Positions 19,307-32,695 of a stretch of 49,765 bases of DNA are shown one piece after another. A model generated the notes under the pieces. It ran no database searches and had not been told where the DNA came from. It saw only the letters and a program-made list of their open reading frames with translations. The translations under genes were made by a program, and so were the position numbers. The stretch's first letter is position 1. The number at the start of each line of letters is the position of its first letter. The stretch is from Sulfuritalea sp. (GTDB lineage Bacteria; Pseudomonadota; Gammaproteobacteria; Burkholderiales; Rhodocyclaceae), in contig JAOTRV010000031.1 in the NCBI GenBank assembly GCA_030247575.1, positions 1-49,765 of the forward strand. The letters run 5' to 3'.

Positions 19307-19648
19307 ATGCGTGCATTCCTGACTTTCCTGCTCTGTTTCGCGCTTGCCTTGCATGGCAACGCGAATGCGCACGTCTTCAAGCAACCCTGCCCGATGGAAC
19401 AGGGCGCGCCGATAGCGATGGACATGTCAGCCGCCGCTGGCGATTGCTGCAATGATGCGGACACCGCGGCCAAGACCGGCAAGCTTTGCAAGACCGGACA
19501 AAGTTGCAGCGTGCCTGTCGTCTTCGCCATCGCTTCGCTCCCGTTGCAGGAGCCGATCCTCGGCTCACCTTGTCTGATACCGACCGCCAGGCCGGTCACG
19601 GCGTCGTTCGATCCCCCCGCCGTCTGGCGACCGCCGACTCTTAGCTGA
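19307..19648 (+). CDS. Small secreted Cys-rich protein (CopL-like, uncertain)
   Basis: A 113-residue protein with a signal peptide (about 1-21, ending A-N-A). The mature part contains six Cys and several Met and His (F-K-Q-P-C-P-M-E-Q, G-D-C-C-N-D-A, K-L-C-K-T-G-Q-S-C), followed by a Pro-rich tail. The pattern fits small periplasmic proteins placed before CusCBA operons, possibly metal-binding. The gene begins 14 bp after the SHOCT gene. No assignable domain. Confidence 0.68.
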   Translation: MRAFLTFLLCFALALHGNANAHVFKQPCPMEQGAPIAMDMSAAAGDCCNDADTAAKTGKLCKTGQSCSVPVVFAIASLPLQEPILGSPCLIPTARPVTASFDPPAVWRPPTLS

Positions 19649-19766
19649 TCCCGTTCAACCGCATGCGGTTTCCGGCCACGCCATGCAGCGTGCAGCCTGA
19701 AACCGTGGTTCGTGTGCGTCGCGGCATCCTTGCCGCGAGCGCACGTAACTCGACCGGATTCAGCTC
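19649..19766 (+). other. Leader region before the cusCBA genes, with a hairpin
   Basis: This 118-bp gap contains a GC-rich hairpin at 19714-19744. Its arms are GTGCGTCGCGGC and GCCGCGAGCGCAC (one bulged base), around the loop ATCCTT. There is no T-run after it. It could modulate translation or transcript stability between the small genes and the pump genes. No copper box is present. Confidence 0.35.
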
Positions 19767-21095
19767 ATGTCAAATCTTTTACCCATTCGGGCGCCCATCG
19801 CGGCGCCCCCTGCCCGTCGCCCGTTGCCGTGGCTCGGCGCCGCCTTGCTGGCTGCCGGGCTCGCCGGCGGGGCAGTGGCGCAAACACCCGATGCCGCTTC
19901 TCGCTTGACCCTGGAAGCCGCGTTGCGCACAGCGGAAACCCGTTCGCATACCCTCGAAGCCCAGGATGCCGCGGCCCGCTCGGCGCGCGAAATGGCCGTG
20001 GCGGCCGGGCGCTTGCCCGACCCGATGTTGCGGCTGTCGATTGACAATCTGCCCACTGACGGACCAAAGAGCTACAGCCTGACCGAGGATTTCATGACCA
20101 TGCGCTCGGTCGGCCTGACGCAGACGCTCACCCGCGAGGACAAGCGCCTGGCGCGCAGCGCGCGCTTCGAGCGCGAAGGCGACGCGGCGCTGGCGATGCG
20201 CGGCATGCAACTGACCGTATTGCGCCGGCAAACGGCGCAGGCCTGGTTCGACCGCTACTACCGGCAGCAAATGCTGGACCTGCTGGCGCGGCAACGCGAC
20301 GAGGCGGCCCTGCAAATCGACGCGGCCACGGCCGCCTTTCGCGCCGGGCGCGGCGCGCAAGCCGATGTGTTTGCGGCGCAAGCGGCGGTCGCGCGCATCG
20401 ACGACCGGATTCGGGAGGCCCGCGCGCGCTTGACCAATGCCGGCACCTCGCTGGCGCGCTGGGTGGGCGACGCGGCGTTTGTGCCCCTCGGCGACGCGCC
20501 GCCGATTGCGCAGACGCGGTTGGCAGCTCGCGCATTAGCGTCCCAGCTCGATCGACACCCCGACATTGCCCTGATGGCGAGCAGGGAAGCGCTGGCCCAG
20601 GCCGAGGCCGAAGTGGCTCGGCAGGACAAGACTACGGATTGGACCGTGTCCTTGATGTACAGCCAGCGCGGTCCGGCGTTCTCGAACATGCTCACGGTGG
20701 GTGTTGCCGTGCCCCTGCAGTGGGACCAGAAGAACCGCCAGGACCGCGAGCTGGCGGCGAAGCTGGCGAAGACGGAACAAGTGCGCGCCGAGCGTGAAGA
20801 GCTTGGACGCGAACGCATGGCGCAGATGCAGCGCTGGCTGGCGACCTGGCAAAGCAACCTGGAGCGCCTGGACGACTACGACAAGAGCCTGATTACGCTC
20901 GCCAGCGAACGAACCCGTGCCGCGCTGGCCGCCTACCGCGGCGGCAAGACACCGCTCGCCGCCGTGCTCGATGCCCGGCGGATGGAAATCGACACCCGCG
21001 TCGAGCGCCTGCGCATCGAAATGGAAACCGCCACACTGTGGGCCGAACTGGAGTTCCTGATGCCCGTCACCTCCTCGCCGGAGCAAAACCAATGA
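19767..21095 (+). CDS. cusC: Outer membrane efflux channel CusC
   Basis: A 442-residue TolC-family protein with a signal region (about 22-38, ending G-G-A-V-A) and two long helical halves (A-A-R-S-A-R-E-M-A-V, and Y-R-G-G-K-T-P-L-A-A-V-L-D-A-R-R). The start ATG at 19767 has only a weak ribosome binding site, and the N-terminus before the hydrophobic core is long, so an internal start is possible. The 4-bp overlap with cusB and the CusA-type pump downstream make it the outer-membrane partner for Cu(I)/Ag(I) efflux. Confidence 0.87.
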   Translation: MSNLLPIRAPIAAPPARRPLPWLGAALLAAGLAGGAVAQTPDAASRLTLEAALRTAETRSHTLEAQDAAARSAREMAVAAGRLPDPMLRLSIDNLPTDGPKSYSLTEDFMTMRSVGLTQTLTREDKRLARSARFEREGDAALAMRGMQLTVLRRQTAQAWFDRYYRQQMLDLLARQRDEAALQIDAATAAFRAGRGAQADVFAAQAAVARIDDRIREARARLTNAGTSLARWVGDAAFVPLGDAPPIAQTRLAARALASQLDRHPDIALMASREALAQAEAEVARQDKTTDWTVSLMYSQRGPAFSNMLTVGVAVPLQWDQKNRQDRELAAKLAKTEQVRAEREELGRERMAQMQRWLATWQSNLERLDDYDKSLITLASERTRAALAAYRGGKTPLAAVLDARRMEIDTRVERLRIEMETATLWAELEFLMPVTSSPEQNQ

Positions 21096-22702
21096 AACAC
21101 AAGAACATTCTTACCGCCCTCCTGGCCGCTGGCGTACTGGGCGCGGCCGGATTCGGCCTTTACCGACTTGGCATGCAGCAGGGCATGAGCACGGTCGCCG
21201 CGCCGACCGCTGTCGCTGGCGCCGCGCCCGTCGCCACGGCAACGGTCGATCCCACAAGCTGGGGCATCCCGGAAGGCGAGGCGGCAACGCGGCGTCATAT
21301 CGCAAGCGGGCTCAAGGCCGGTGAAGTCGACCCGGTCACCGGCCGCAATATCCTCCACTATCACGACCCGATGGTGCCGGGCAAGAAGTTCGAGGCGCCG
21401 GGCAAGTCGCCGTTCATGGACATGATGCTGGTGCCCGCCTATGCCGGCGCCGCGGGGGCGGACGCCAGCACGGTCACCGTGAGTCCGCGCATCCAGCAGA
21501 ACCTCGGTCTGCGCACCGGCGAAGTGAGCGAAGCCAGCATGGCGCCGGAAGTGCTGGCGGTCGGCGCCATCGCCTGGAACGAGCGCGATCAGGCGCTGGT
21601 GCAGGCGCGCGCCCTGGGCTATGTCGAAAGGCTGCACGCGCGGGCCGCGTTGGACCGCGTCGCCCGGGGGCAGGCACTGTTCGATCTTTACGTGCCTGAC
21701 TGGGTCGCCGTGCAGGAAGACTTTCTATCGCTGCGCCGCATGCAGGGCAGCGATCTGGCGCCGCTGCTGGATGCGGCGCGTAGCCGCATGCGCCAGGCCG
21801 GGATGAGCGAGGCGCAGATCGCACTGGTCGAGAAAAGCGGCGTGGTGCAGGCGCGCATCACGCTTTATGCGCCGATCGCCGGCGTATTGACCGAACTGAA
21901 TGTGCGCGAGGGCAGCACGGTGATGCCGGGCATGACGCTGGCGCGCATCAACGGCCTCTCCACCGTCTGGGCCGAGGCGCAAGTGCCGGAAAGCCAGGCG
22001 GCGCAGTTGCGCGTCGGCGCGCGGGTCAAGGCGCGCAGTCCGGCGCTGCCGGGCGCCGAGTTCGCCGGGCGGGTGCAGGCCCTGCTGCCGGAGGTCAATA
22101 GCGGCACGCGCACGCGCAAGGTCCGCATGGAGCTGGGCAACCCCGGCGGCCAGTTGGTGCCGGGCATGTTCGTCGAGATGGCGCTGAGCGCTCCGCAACG
22201 CGAAAAAATCCTGCTGATCCCCAGCGAAGCGCTGATCCGCACCGGCCGCCGCACCCTGGTGATGGTGACGGAAGCCGACGGCAGCTTCCGCCCGGTCGAG
22301 GTCGAGACGGGTATCGAGGCGGGAGGCAAGACCGAAATCCGGCGCGGCCTGCTGGCAGGACAGAAAGTGGTGCTGTCCGGCCAGTTCCTGATCGACTCGG
22401 AGGCAAGCCTCAAGGGCGTCGAGACGCGCCTGGAGCCGTCCGCTTCCGCCGCGGCGGCCGGCACGCATCGTACCGGCGCCCGCATCGAGGCCGTCGCCGG
22501 TGACGTACTGACCCTCACGCATCCCCCGATCCCGGCGCTGCAATGGCCGGCCATGACCATGGACTTCAAGCTGGCGCCCAATTTGAAGGAATCGGCTTTG
22601 GGCGCAGGCCAGGAGATCGAGATCGAGTTCCGCATGCAGGAAGGCGCGGCGCCGCAGATCGTATCGATCCGCCGGACTGGGAACAAGGGTGGTGCGCGAT
22701 GA
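21092..22702 (+). CDS. cusB: Periplasmic adaptor CusB with HMBD and fused CusF-like domain
   Basis: The protein has 536 residues, longer than E. coli CusB (about 407). It starts at the ATG overlapping the cusC stop and opens with a membrane/signal segment (about 6-24). A heavy-metal-binding module at about 86-118 contains Y-H-D-P-M-V-P-G and F-M-D-M-M-L-V-P. The usual adaptor body follows. The C-terminal 65 residues form a CusF-like fold with W485-P-A-M488-T-M490, the Cu(I)/Ag(I)-binding pattern of CusF. A separate CusF gene exists at 26629, so this island has both fused and free CusF domains. Confidence 0.92.
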   Translation: MKHKNILTALLAAGVLGAAGFGLYRLGMQQGMSTVAAPTAVAGAAPVATATVDPTSWGIPEGEAATRRHIASGLKAGEVDPVTGRNILHYHDPMVPGKKFEAPGKSPFMDMMLVPAYAGAAGADASTVTVSPRIQQNLGLRTGEVSEASMAPEVLAVGAIAWNERDQALVQARALGYVERLHARAALDRVARGQALFDLYVPDWVAVQEDFLSLRRMQGSDLAPLLDAARSRMRQAGMSEAQIALVEKSGVVQARITLYAPIAGVLTELNVREGSTVMPGMTLARINGLSTVWAEAQVPESQAAQLRVGARVKARSPALPGAEFAGRVQALLPEVNSGTRTRKVRMELGNPGGQLVPGMFVEMALSAPQREKILLIPSEALIRTGRRTLVMVTEADGSFRPVEVETGIEAGGKTEIRRGLLAGQKVVLSGQFLIDSEASLKGVETRLEPSASAAAAGTHRTGARIEAVAGDVLTLTHPPIPALQWPAMTMDFKLAPNLKESALGAGQEIEIEFRMQEGAAPQIVSIRRTGNKGGAR

Positions 22703-25700
22703 TCGCCCGGCTGATCCGCTGGTCGATGGCCAACCGCTTCCTGGTGCTGCTCGCCACCCTGATGCTCACGGCATGGGGTGTGGTGGCGCTCTCGCGCACG
22801 CCGCTGGACGCGCTGCCCGACCTGTCGGACGTGCAGGTCATCATCCGCACCAGCTGGCCGGGGCAGGCGCCGCAACTGGTGGAGAACCAGGTCACTTATC
22901 CGCTGACCACCACCATGCTGTCGGTGCCCGGCGCCAAGGTCGTGCGCGGCTATTCCTTCTTCGGCGACAGCTATGTCTACATCCTGTTCGCCGACGGCAC
23001 CGACCTGTACTGGGCACGCTCGCGGGTGCTGGAATACCTGAACCAGGTGCAGTCGCGCCTGCCGCCGGGCACCGCCTCGTCGATCGGCCCGGATGCCACC
23101 GGCGTCGGCTGGATCTACCAGTACGCGCTGGTGGACCGGACCGGCAAGCAGGACCTCTCGCAGTTGCGCAGCCTGCAGGACTGGTTCCTCAAGTTCGAGT
23201 TGAAGACCGTGCCCGGCGTCGCCGAAGTGGCCACCATCGGCGGCATGGTGCGCCAGTACCAGGTGGTGCTCGACCCCGACCAGTTGGCCGCCTACCGCAT
23301 CCCGCACGGCCAGGTGATCGAGGCGATACGTCGCGCCAACCAGGAAGCCGGCGGTGCCGTGGTGGAACTGGGCGAGGCCGAATACATGGTGCGCGCCAGC
23401 GGCTACCTGAAGACCCTGGACGATTTCCGCGCTATTCCCCTGATGACCACCGAGGCCGGCGTGTCGGTGCGCCTGGGCGATGTGGCGCGGGTGCAGCTCG
23501 GCCCGGAAATGCGGCGCGGCATCGGCGAACTCGATGGCGCCGGCGAGGCGGTGGGTGGCGTGATCGTGATGCGCTCGGGCGAGAACGCGCTAACCACCAT
23601 CCAGGCCGTCAAGGCCAGGCTGGCCGCCTTGCAGGGCAGCCTGCCGGCGGGCGTCGAAATCGTGCCGACCTACGACCGCTCCGGCCTGATCCAGCGCGCG
23701 ATCGACAACCTGGGCCACAAGCTGATCGAGGAATTCATCGTCGTCGCGGTGGTCTGCGCGGTGTTCCTGTTTCATCTGCGCTCGGCCTTCGTCGCCATCA
23801 TCTCGCTGCCGCTGGGCATCCTCGCCGCCTTCATCGTCATGCGCTGGCAGGGGGTCAATGCGAACATCATGTCGCTGGGCGGCATCGCGATCGCCATCGG
23901 CGCCATGGTCGATGCGGCGGTGGTGATGATCGAGAACGCCCACAAGCACCTGGAACGCTGGACGCACCGGCATCCCGGCGAGACCCTGGCGGGCGACGCG
24001 CGCTGGCAGGTGATCGGCGACGCCGCGGTCGAGGTCGGGCCGGCGCTGTTCTTTTCGCTGCTCATCATCACCCTGTCCTTCGTCCCGGTGTTCAGCCTGG
24101 AAGCGCAGGAAGGGCGCCTGTTTTCGCCGCTGGCTTTCACCAAGACCTACGCCATGGCGGCGGCGGCCGGCCTGTCGGCGACCCTGATCCCGGTCCTGAT
24201 GGGTTACCTGATCCGCGGCCGCATCCCGGACGAGCAGCGCAACCCGCTCAATCGCTGGCTGATCGCCGCCTACCGGCCGCTGCTCGAAGGCGTGCTGCGC
24301 TTTCCCAAGAGCACGCTGGCCGCCGCCGTGCTGGCCCTGCTGCTGAGCCTGTGGCCGTTGCAACACATCGGCAGCGAGTTCATGCCGCCGCTCGACGAGG
24401 GCGACCTGCTCTACATGCCGACTGCATTGCCAGGTCTTTCCGCCGCCAAGGCGGCCGAGCTCCTGCAGCAGACCGACCGCCTGATCAAGAGCGTGCCCGA
24501 GGTGGCGAGCGTCTATGGCAAGGCCGGACGCGCTGCGACCGCGACCGACCCGGCGCCGCTGGTGATGTTCGAGACCACCCTCCAGTTCAAGCCGCGCGAC
24601 GCCTGGCGGCCGGGCATGACGCCGGACAAGCTGGTCGACGAGCTGGACAAAATCGTGCGCGTGCCGGGGCTGACCAATATCTGGATTCCGCCGATCCGCA
24701 ACCGCATCGACATGCTCGCCACCGGCATCAAGAGTCCGGTCGGCATCAAAGTGCTGGGGCCCGATCTCGACGTCATCAACCGGCTCACCGCCGCCACCGA
24801 GCGCGCGGTCAAGTCGGTGGCCGGCGTCACCAGCGCCTTTGCCGAGCGCCTCGACGGCGGGCGCTACATCGATGTGGATATCCAGCGCGCGCAGGCCTCC
24901 CGCTACGGGCTCAACATCGCCGACGTGCAGTCGGTGGTGAGTTCCGCCATCGGCGGCATGAACATCGGCGAGACCGTCGAGGGTCTGCAACGTTTCCCGA
25001 TCAACGTGCGCTATCCGCGCGAGATCCGCGATTCGCTGGATAAGCTGCGCGCGCTGCCGATCGTCACTCCGCGCGGCCAGCGCCTAGTGCTGGCCGACGT
25101 GGCGAGCCTGCGCATCAGCGACGGCCCGCCCATGCTGCGCAGCGAGAACGCGCGGCTGGCCGGCTACGTCTATGTCGATCTGCGCGGCCGCGACCTGGGT
25201 TCGGCGGTGCGCGAGATGCAGGGCGCGGTCGCCGCGCAAGTGAAACTGCCGCCCGGCTATTCGATGTCCTGGTCGGGCCAGTTCGAGTTTCTCGAACGTG
25301 CCAGCGCCAAACTCAGGCTGGTGGTGCCGTTCACGCTGCTGATCATTTTCGTGCTGCTCTACCTGAGCTTCAAACACTTCGGCGAAGCCCTGCTGATCAT
25401 GGCGACACTGCCCTTCGCCCTGATCGGCGGCATCTGGCTACTCTATCTGCTGGGCCACAACCTGTCGGTGGCCGGCGTGGTCGGCTTCATCGCGCTGGCT
25501 GGGGTGGCCGCCGAATTCGGCGTGATCATGCTGCTCTACCTGAAGCAGGCCTGGTTCGCACGGCTCGACGACAACCGGACCGGCGAGGCCGATCTGCAGG
25601 ATGCAATCCGCGAGGGCGCCGTACTGCGCGTGCGGCCCAAGGCGATGACGGTGGCGGTGATCCTCGGCGGCCTGCTGCCCATCATGTGGGGCGGCGGCAC

Positions 25701-25869
25701 CGGCAGCGAGGTGATGCAGCGCATCGCCGCGCCCATGGTTGGCGGCATGATCAGCGCACCGTTGTTGTCGATGTTCGTGATTCCGGCGGCGTATTACCTG
25801 ATGCGACGCCCGCGAGCGGGTCGTACGCGATGGTTCATGTTCTGGAGGAGGCCCCAGGGGCCGGCTTGA
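22699..25869 (+). CDS. cusA: Cu(I)/Ag(I) RND efflux pump CusA
   Basis: The protein has 1056 residues; the start at 22699 overlaps the cusB stop by 4 bp. It has the CusA-class helix 4 motif [20 protein letters not shown]. Two of the methionines of the CusA metal path are visible in matching contexts (P-L-V-M-F-E-T-T and [10 protein letters not shown]). The N-terminus [14 protein letters not shown] is also characteristic. It pumps Cu(I) or Ag(I) from the periplasm or inner membrane through CusBC, driven by protons. Specificity is more certain here than for the other two RND pumps in the window. Confidence 0.94.
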   Translation: MIARLIRWSMANRFLVLLATLMLTAWGVVALSRTPLDALPDLSDVQVIIRTSWPGQAPQLVENQVTYPLTTTMLSVPGAKVVRGYSFFGDSYVYILFADGTDLYWARSRVLEYLNQVQSRLPPGTASSIGPDATGVGWIYQYALVDRTGKQDLSQLRSLQDWFLKFELKTVPGVAEVATIGGMVRQYQVVLDPDQLAAYRIPHGQVIEAIRRANQEAGGAVVELGEAEYMVRASGYLKTLDDFRAIPLMTTEAGVSVRLGDVARVQLGPEMRRGIGELDGAGEAVGGVIVMRSGENALTTIQAVKARLAALQGSLPAGVEIVPTYDRSGLIQRAIDNLGHKLIEEFIVVAVVCAVFLFHLRSAFVAIISLPLGILAAFIVMRWQGVNANIMSLGGIAIAIGAMVDAAVVMIENAHKHLERWTHRHPGETLAGDARWQVIGDAAVEVGPALFFSLLIITLSFVPVFSLEAQEGRLFSPLAFTKTYAMAAAAGLSATLIPVLMGYLIRGRIPDEQRNPLNRWLIAAYRPLLEGVLRFPKSTLAAAVLALLLSLWPLQHIGSEFMPPLDEGDLLYMPTALPGLSAAKAAELLQQTDRLIKSVPEVASVYGKAGRAATATDPAPLVMFETTLQFKPRDAWRPGMTPDKLVDELDKIVRVPGLTNIWIPPIRNRIDMLATGIKSPVGIKVLGPDLDVINRLTAATERAVKSVAGVTSAFAERLDGGRYIDVDIQRAQASRYGLNIADVQSVVSSAIGGMNIGETVEGLQRFPINVRYPREIRDSLDKLRALPIVTPRGQRLVLADVASLRISDGPPMLRSENARLAGYVYVDLRGRDLGSAVREMQGAVAAQVKLPPGYSMSWSGQFEFLERASAKLRLVVPFTLLIIFVLLYLSFKHFGEALLIMATLPFALIGGIWLLYLLGHNLSVAGVVGFIALAGVAAEFGVIMLLYLKQAWFARLDDNRTGEADLQDAIREGAVLRVRPKAMTVAVILGGLLPIMWGGGTGSEVMQRIAAPMVGGMISAPLLSMFVIPAAYYLMRRPRAGRTRWFMFWRRPQGPA

Positions 25870-25917
25870 GTATGGATGGCAATCGCCATTCCCGAATGTT
25901 TAACGAAGGAGGTGTTT

Positions 25918-26448
25918 ATGAAAACGGATTTGGACAGTTACCACCCGGACTCGGCAGTGCATGACAAGGGCGGCACATCCGCGCCGCGCGTCGACGCCGG
26001 CCGCCGCCGGATGATCGCCGCTGCGATCCTAGTGCTGGCCGCCGGGCCGCTCGCGGCCGCCCCATCCCGCCCCGCGATCGAAGTCTGGAAAGGCCCCGAA
26101 TGCGGCTGCTGCAAGGACTGGGTGAAGCACCTGGAGGCTCACGGCTTCCGGGTGCAAACCCATGATGACGGCAATACCGAGGCGCGGCTGCGTTTCGGCA
26201 TACCGCTCAAGTATGGTGCGTGCCACACCGCGCGGGTCGGCGGCTATGCGATCGAGGGGCACGTTCCGGCCCGCGAGATCCTTCGGCTGCTCAGGGAAAA
26301 GCCGGACGCGATCGGGCTGGCCGTTCCGGACATGCCCCGCGGAGCGCCGGGGATGGATGGTCCGGAGTACGGGGGCAAGCGCGATCCCTACGAGGTACTG
26401 CTGCTGCGCCGCGACGGCAGCGCCAGCGTTTACCAGTCTTACCTATGA
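25918..26448 (+). CDS. DUF411 periplasmic metal-binding protein, copy 3
   Basis: The ATG at 25918 follows GAAGGAGGT, one of the best ribosome binding sites in the window, and gives 176 residues. Unlike the other two copies, it has a long N-terminal region (about 28 residues) before an A-G-R-R-R-M-I-A-A-A segment and hydrophobic stretch, reminiscent of a twin-arginine signal. The DUF411 core follows: E-C-G-C-C-K-D-W (Cys62, Cys64, Cys65), G-A-C-H-T, G-G-Y-A-I-E-G-H-V-P and P-R-G-A-P-G-M. If exported by Tat, it would fold and possibly load metal in the cytoplasm; that is inference. Confidence 0.88.
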   Translation: MKTDLDSYHPDSAVHDKGGTSAPRVDAGRRRMIAAAILVLAAGPLAAAPSRPAIEVWKGPECGCCKDWVKHLEAHGFRVQTHDDGNTEARLRFGIPLKYGACHTARVGGYAIEGHVPAREILRLLREKPDAIGLAVPDMPRGAPGMDGPEYGGKRDPYEVLLLRRDGSASVYQSYL

Positions 26449-26461
26449 AAGGAGTCGTCAA

Positions 26462-26553
26462 ATGAAAACAGCCATGTTCTTGTCGCTTCCATCCCAATGA
26501 TGGGTGGCATGAACATGATGGCCAAATGCCGGACAGCGATGTCCCGCAAGTAA
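26462..26553 (+). pseudogene. Remnant of a Met-rich secreted protein gene
   Basis: A good ribosome binding site (AAAGGAG) precedes ATG 26462, which opens as a signal peptide (M-K-T-A-M-F-L-S-L) but stops after 12 codons at 26500. Overlapping that stop in another frame is the typical end of a Met-rich protein (M-M-G-G-M-N-M-M-A-K-C, to TAA 26553). The two pieces look like the start and end of one gene with its middle deleted. Confidence 0.5.
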
Positions 26554-26628
26554 ATGCTGTTTTGCCGGGCCGCGCGCGAAAAAGCGGGAGCCTGGCCCTA
26601 TCCCTGTAATTTTTTTGGAGAACTCTCG

Positions 26629-26973
26629 ATGAAGAAAACACTGATCGCGTCGCTCGCTGTCGTTCTGGCGCTCCCGGCAAGCTCGGCAATGGCGCAGCAG
26701 AAGATGGGCAACATGAAAGACATGCCCATGAACGAGCCGAAGACCGCCATGCCGACCACGCATAGCGCCAGAGGGACGGTCAAGAAGGTCGACGCCGGCG
26801 CCGGATTGGTAGTCCTCGCGCATGATCCGGTGAAGAGTCTGAACTGGCCATCGATGACCATGGGCTTCGCGGTCAAGGACAAGGCGCTGCTCGACAAATT
26901 GACGGTCGGCAAGGCGGTCGACTTCGAGTTCATGCAGGCCGACAGGGGTTACGTCATAACCAGCGTCAAGTAA
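26629..26973 (+). CDS. cusF: Periplasmic Cu(I)/Ag(I) chaperone CusF
   Basis: The protein has 114 residues, starts at ATG 26629 after TTGGAG, and has a signal peptide (about 1-22, ending A-M-A). After a Met-rich linker ([10 protein letters not shown]) comes the small barrel with His65 and L-N-W73-P-S-M76-T-M78-G-F. This reproduces the spacing of the CusF ligands (His, Trp, Met, Met). CusF passes Cu(I) or Ag(I) to CusB/CusA. The gene is placed after CusA and DUF411, as expected for a cus operon. Confidence 0.92.
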   Translation: MKKTLIASLAVVLALPASSAMAQQKMGNMKDMPMNEPKTAMPTTHSARGTVKKVDAGAGLVVLAHDPVKSLNWPSMTMGFAVKDKALLDKLTVGKAVDFEFMQADRGYVITSVK

Positions 26974-27011
26974 TTCTGCCGCTGGCAGCCAGCAAGCCCT
27001 ATCATCGCCGT

Positions 27012-27047
27012 CCCGCCATCGCCGACGTTTGCGTCGGCGATGGCGGG
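27012..27047. terminator. Long perfect hairpin after cusF
   Basis: A perfect 16-bp inverted repeat (arm CCCGCCATCGCCGACG, loop TTTG) lies 38 bp after the cusF stop and 74 bp before the truncated ATPase copy begins. It would form a very stable stem in RNA and could end the cus transcript. No T-run follows on the plus strand, so it may work only by blocking RNA decay or may be a recombination scar. Confidence 0.55.
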
Positions 27048-27118
27048 GTGGTGGAGCGGGATATCGAGGCTCGTGGCGTTGCCTGAAGCAGTTCGATCCT
27101 TCCAATACATCGCTGGCA

Positions 27119-28467
<1,349 letters not shown>

Positions 28468-28494
28468 GCATGGCCGTCTGCCCGCATCACCGTG

Positions 28495-28983
28495 TCACTT
28501 GGGCTTGCGCAAAGCACCTTGCTGGCTGCCGCTCTTGTGGGCGCGGCGCAGGAGACCGGGTGTGCCAGATTCGTTTCTTGTAGAGGGGCGCGCATTGTGC
28601 GCCAGTTCGTTGAGAATGCCGCAATGTCCAGCATCTTGCGCCTCCTGGCACAGCACGCGCAGTCCCTTGAGGTGCCGCTCCAGTTGGCGCAGTTCGCGGA
28701 TGCGATCGGCGACATGGCCAATGTGCTCGTCGAGCAGCGTGTTGACCGCATCGCACTTCACCTCAGGCGAATCCTTGAAGCGTAGCAGTACGCGGATTTC
28801 GTCGAGGGTCATGTCGAGGCTGCGGCAGTTCCGGATGAACGACAGCCGCTCGGCATGAGCTTCCCCGTAGATGCGGTAGTTGCCTTCGGTGCGGCTGGTT
28901 TCCGGCAACAGCCCATCACGCTCGTAATAGCGGATCGTTTCCACATTCGTCCCGGCAAGGCGGGCCAGTTCGCCAATTTTCAT
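28495..28983 (-). CDS. pbrR: MerR-family regulator, PbrR/CadR type
   Basis: The protein has 162 residues starting at [13 protein letters not shown] longer frame upstream would run into ynfA. The N-terminal MerR helix-turn-helix has [11 protein letters not shown] and Y-R-I-Y-G. The metal site has Cys77 in V-K-C-D, Cys112 and Cys121 in [14 protein letters not shown], matching the Cys pattern of Pb/Cd-responsive CadR/PbrR. The last ~35 residues (from about N-A-R-P-S-T) are basic and unlike the His-rich CadR tail, close to the recombination junction. It should activate the promoter at 29376 when Pb(II), Cd(II) or Zn(II) binds. Confidence 0.9.
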   Translation of the reverse strand: MKIGELARLAGTNVETIRYYERDGLLPETSRTEGNYRIYGEAHAERLSFIRNCRSLDMTLDEIRVLLRFKDSPEVKCDAVNTLLDEHIGHVADRIRELRQLERHLKGLRVLCQEAQDAGHCGILNELAHNARPSTRNESGTPGLLRRAHKSGSQQGALRKPK

Positions 28984-28999
28984 CTTCGCCTCCTGACGT

Positions 29000-29338
29000 T
29001 CAAACGGACCGGGCCGGTTGGAGCATGATGAGCGCCATACCGGCCAGCGTGACCGCACTGCCGACAATATCCCATCGGGTTGGGACAACGCCATCGATCT
29101 GCCATAGCCAGATCAGTGCAATCGCCACATAAACACCCCCGTAGGCCGCGTAGATTCGCCCGGCGGCACCTGGGTGCAGGGTCAGCAGCCAGGCAAACAG
29201 CCCCAAGGAAACGGCGGCGGGGATCAAGAGCCAAGGTGGACGCTGCTGGGTCAGCACCAGCCACGGCAGATAGCAGCCGAGAATCTCGGTCAGCGCAGTT
29301 ATGGCGAACAATCCCAGAACTTTGACGAACTCAAGCAT
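29000..29338 (-). CDS. ynfA: YnfA/UPF0060 family membrane protein
   Basis: This 112-residue four-helix membrane protein has the family motifs [35 protein letters not shown]. YnfA proteins resemble small multidrug resistance transporters. Their role is poorly defined, although some have been linked to drug efflux. The gene is 16 bp upstream of pbrR on the same strand, so the two form a small operon divergent from the ATPase gene. Confidence 0.9.
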   Translation of the reverse strand: MLEFVKVLGLFAITALTEILGCYLPWLVLTQQRPPWLLIPAAVSLGLFAWLLTLHPGAAGRIYAAYGGVYVAIALIWLWQIDGVVPTRWDIVGSAVTLAGMALIMLQPARSV

Positions 29339-29375
29339 TGCTTTGGCTCCGATTATTTTTCATTATTGTAATCGC

Positions 29376-29406
29376 TTGACTCTGTAGCCACTCAAGGGTT
29401 TCTAAT
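29376..29406 (+). promoter_or_regulatory. MerR-type promoter/operator for the PbrA-like ATPase gene
   Basis: TTGACT (-35, 29376-29381) and TCTAAT (-10, 29401-29406) are separated by 19 bp, the overlong spacing typical of MerR-activated promoters. The spacer carries the dyad C-T-C-T-G-T-A-G...C-T-C-A-A-G-G-G, similar to known pbr/cad operators (TTGACTCTATAG...). It lies between divergent ynfA-pbrR and the ATPase gene. A close copy occurs at 48291. Confidence 0.88.
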
Positions 29407-29426
29407 GGTGGAAACAAGGAAACGCC

Positions 29427-31657
<2,231 letters not shown>

Positions 31658-31661
<4 letters not shown>

Positions 31662-32695
31662 CATTCAAGCAACTCTTCTACGATTGGAACGGTCTGAACG
31701 TGGCGTGGTTCGGAACAATCAACCAGGCGACGCCGGATTGGCTTGCGCCCCTTGCCCAGCTTGGCAGCGCACTCGGCAGTTACTGGGGCGGGCCGTTCTT
31801 GCTGATCGGGCTGTTGCTTTGGTCCAGGCGCCTCGATGCAGCGACCGAAACGCAGGCGGCGGCGGTGCGAGTCCAGACCCAACGCTTCGCGCTTGGCTTC
31901 GCACTGGCGTGGCTGGGAGTTGCGATGCTGAAGCTGATCGTGGATTTCCCCCGGCCCGTGGCAGCGCTGCCCGATTTGGTGCGGATCATCGGCGAGCCGG
32001 AATTGCAGTACAGCTTTCCCAGCGGGCATGCGGCCTACGCCATGCTCGCAGCCGCAACCCTGTGGCCGCTTGCGGCGCGCCGCTTCCGAGCATTGCTGGT
32101 GGCGTGGCTGGCATGGGTGGCGTGGTCGCGCATCGCTGTCGGCGCGCACTTCCCGGCGGACGTGATTGCCGGCTTCCTGATTGGATGGCTGGCGGCGTGG
32201 ATCGCTTGCTCCTCGGGGACACGGTGGGTCTGGTGGTGCGCGGCGGTGGCAATCGCCCTGCTCGATCAGGGAACCAAGCAGCTCGTCGAGGCCAGGCTGG
32301 AGTATGCCCAAGTCATTCCGGTGACAGCTTTCTTCAATCTTGTCCATGTATGGAATAGCGGCGCGGCATTCAGCCTTCTGGCCGACGCAGGCGGTTGGCA
32401 ACGCTGGTTCTTCATTGCGCTGGCGACAGGTGTTTCGGCGTGGCTCGCCTTGGCCTTGCTCAAGCCGCGCCTGCCACTGGAGGCCGCCGCGTACTGCCTG
32501 ATTCTAGGTGGCGCGTTGGGAAACCTGGCCGACCGCGTGTTTCGCGGTTACGTCGTGGATTCACTCGACTTTCACTGGGGCGGCTGGCACTGGCCGGCCT
32601 TCAATTTTGCCGACGTAGCGATCACACTCGGCGTCGGAATCTTTCTCGCTGCCGGCAGCGTTTGCCTGGATCCCAGACATGGAGCTACAACTTGA
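31658..32695 (+). CDS. pbrBC: Fused PbrB/PbrC: PAP2 phosphatase plus signal peptidase II
   Basis: The protein has 345 residues and starts at the ATG overlapping the pbrA stop. The first ~190 residues are a PAP2-type phosphatase, with K-L-I-V-D-F-P-R-P, S-F-P-S-G-H-A and S-R-I-A-V-G-A-H-F-P-A-D. The rest is a lipoprotein signal peptidase (LspA) with D-Q-G-T-K-Q, N-L-V-H-V-W-N-S-G-A-A-F, G-G-A-L-G-N-L-A-D-R and the second catalytic Asp in F-N-F-A-D. In Cupriavidus, PbrB releases phosphate thought to precipitate exported Pb(II), and PbrC processes it. Here both are one chain, a known variant. Confidence 0.9.

Noticed and set aside
19714-19744. Hairpin before cusC as a riboswitch
   Set aside because: A single imperfect stem-loop without conserved riboswitch features; listed only as a leader hairpin.
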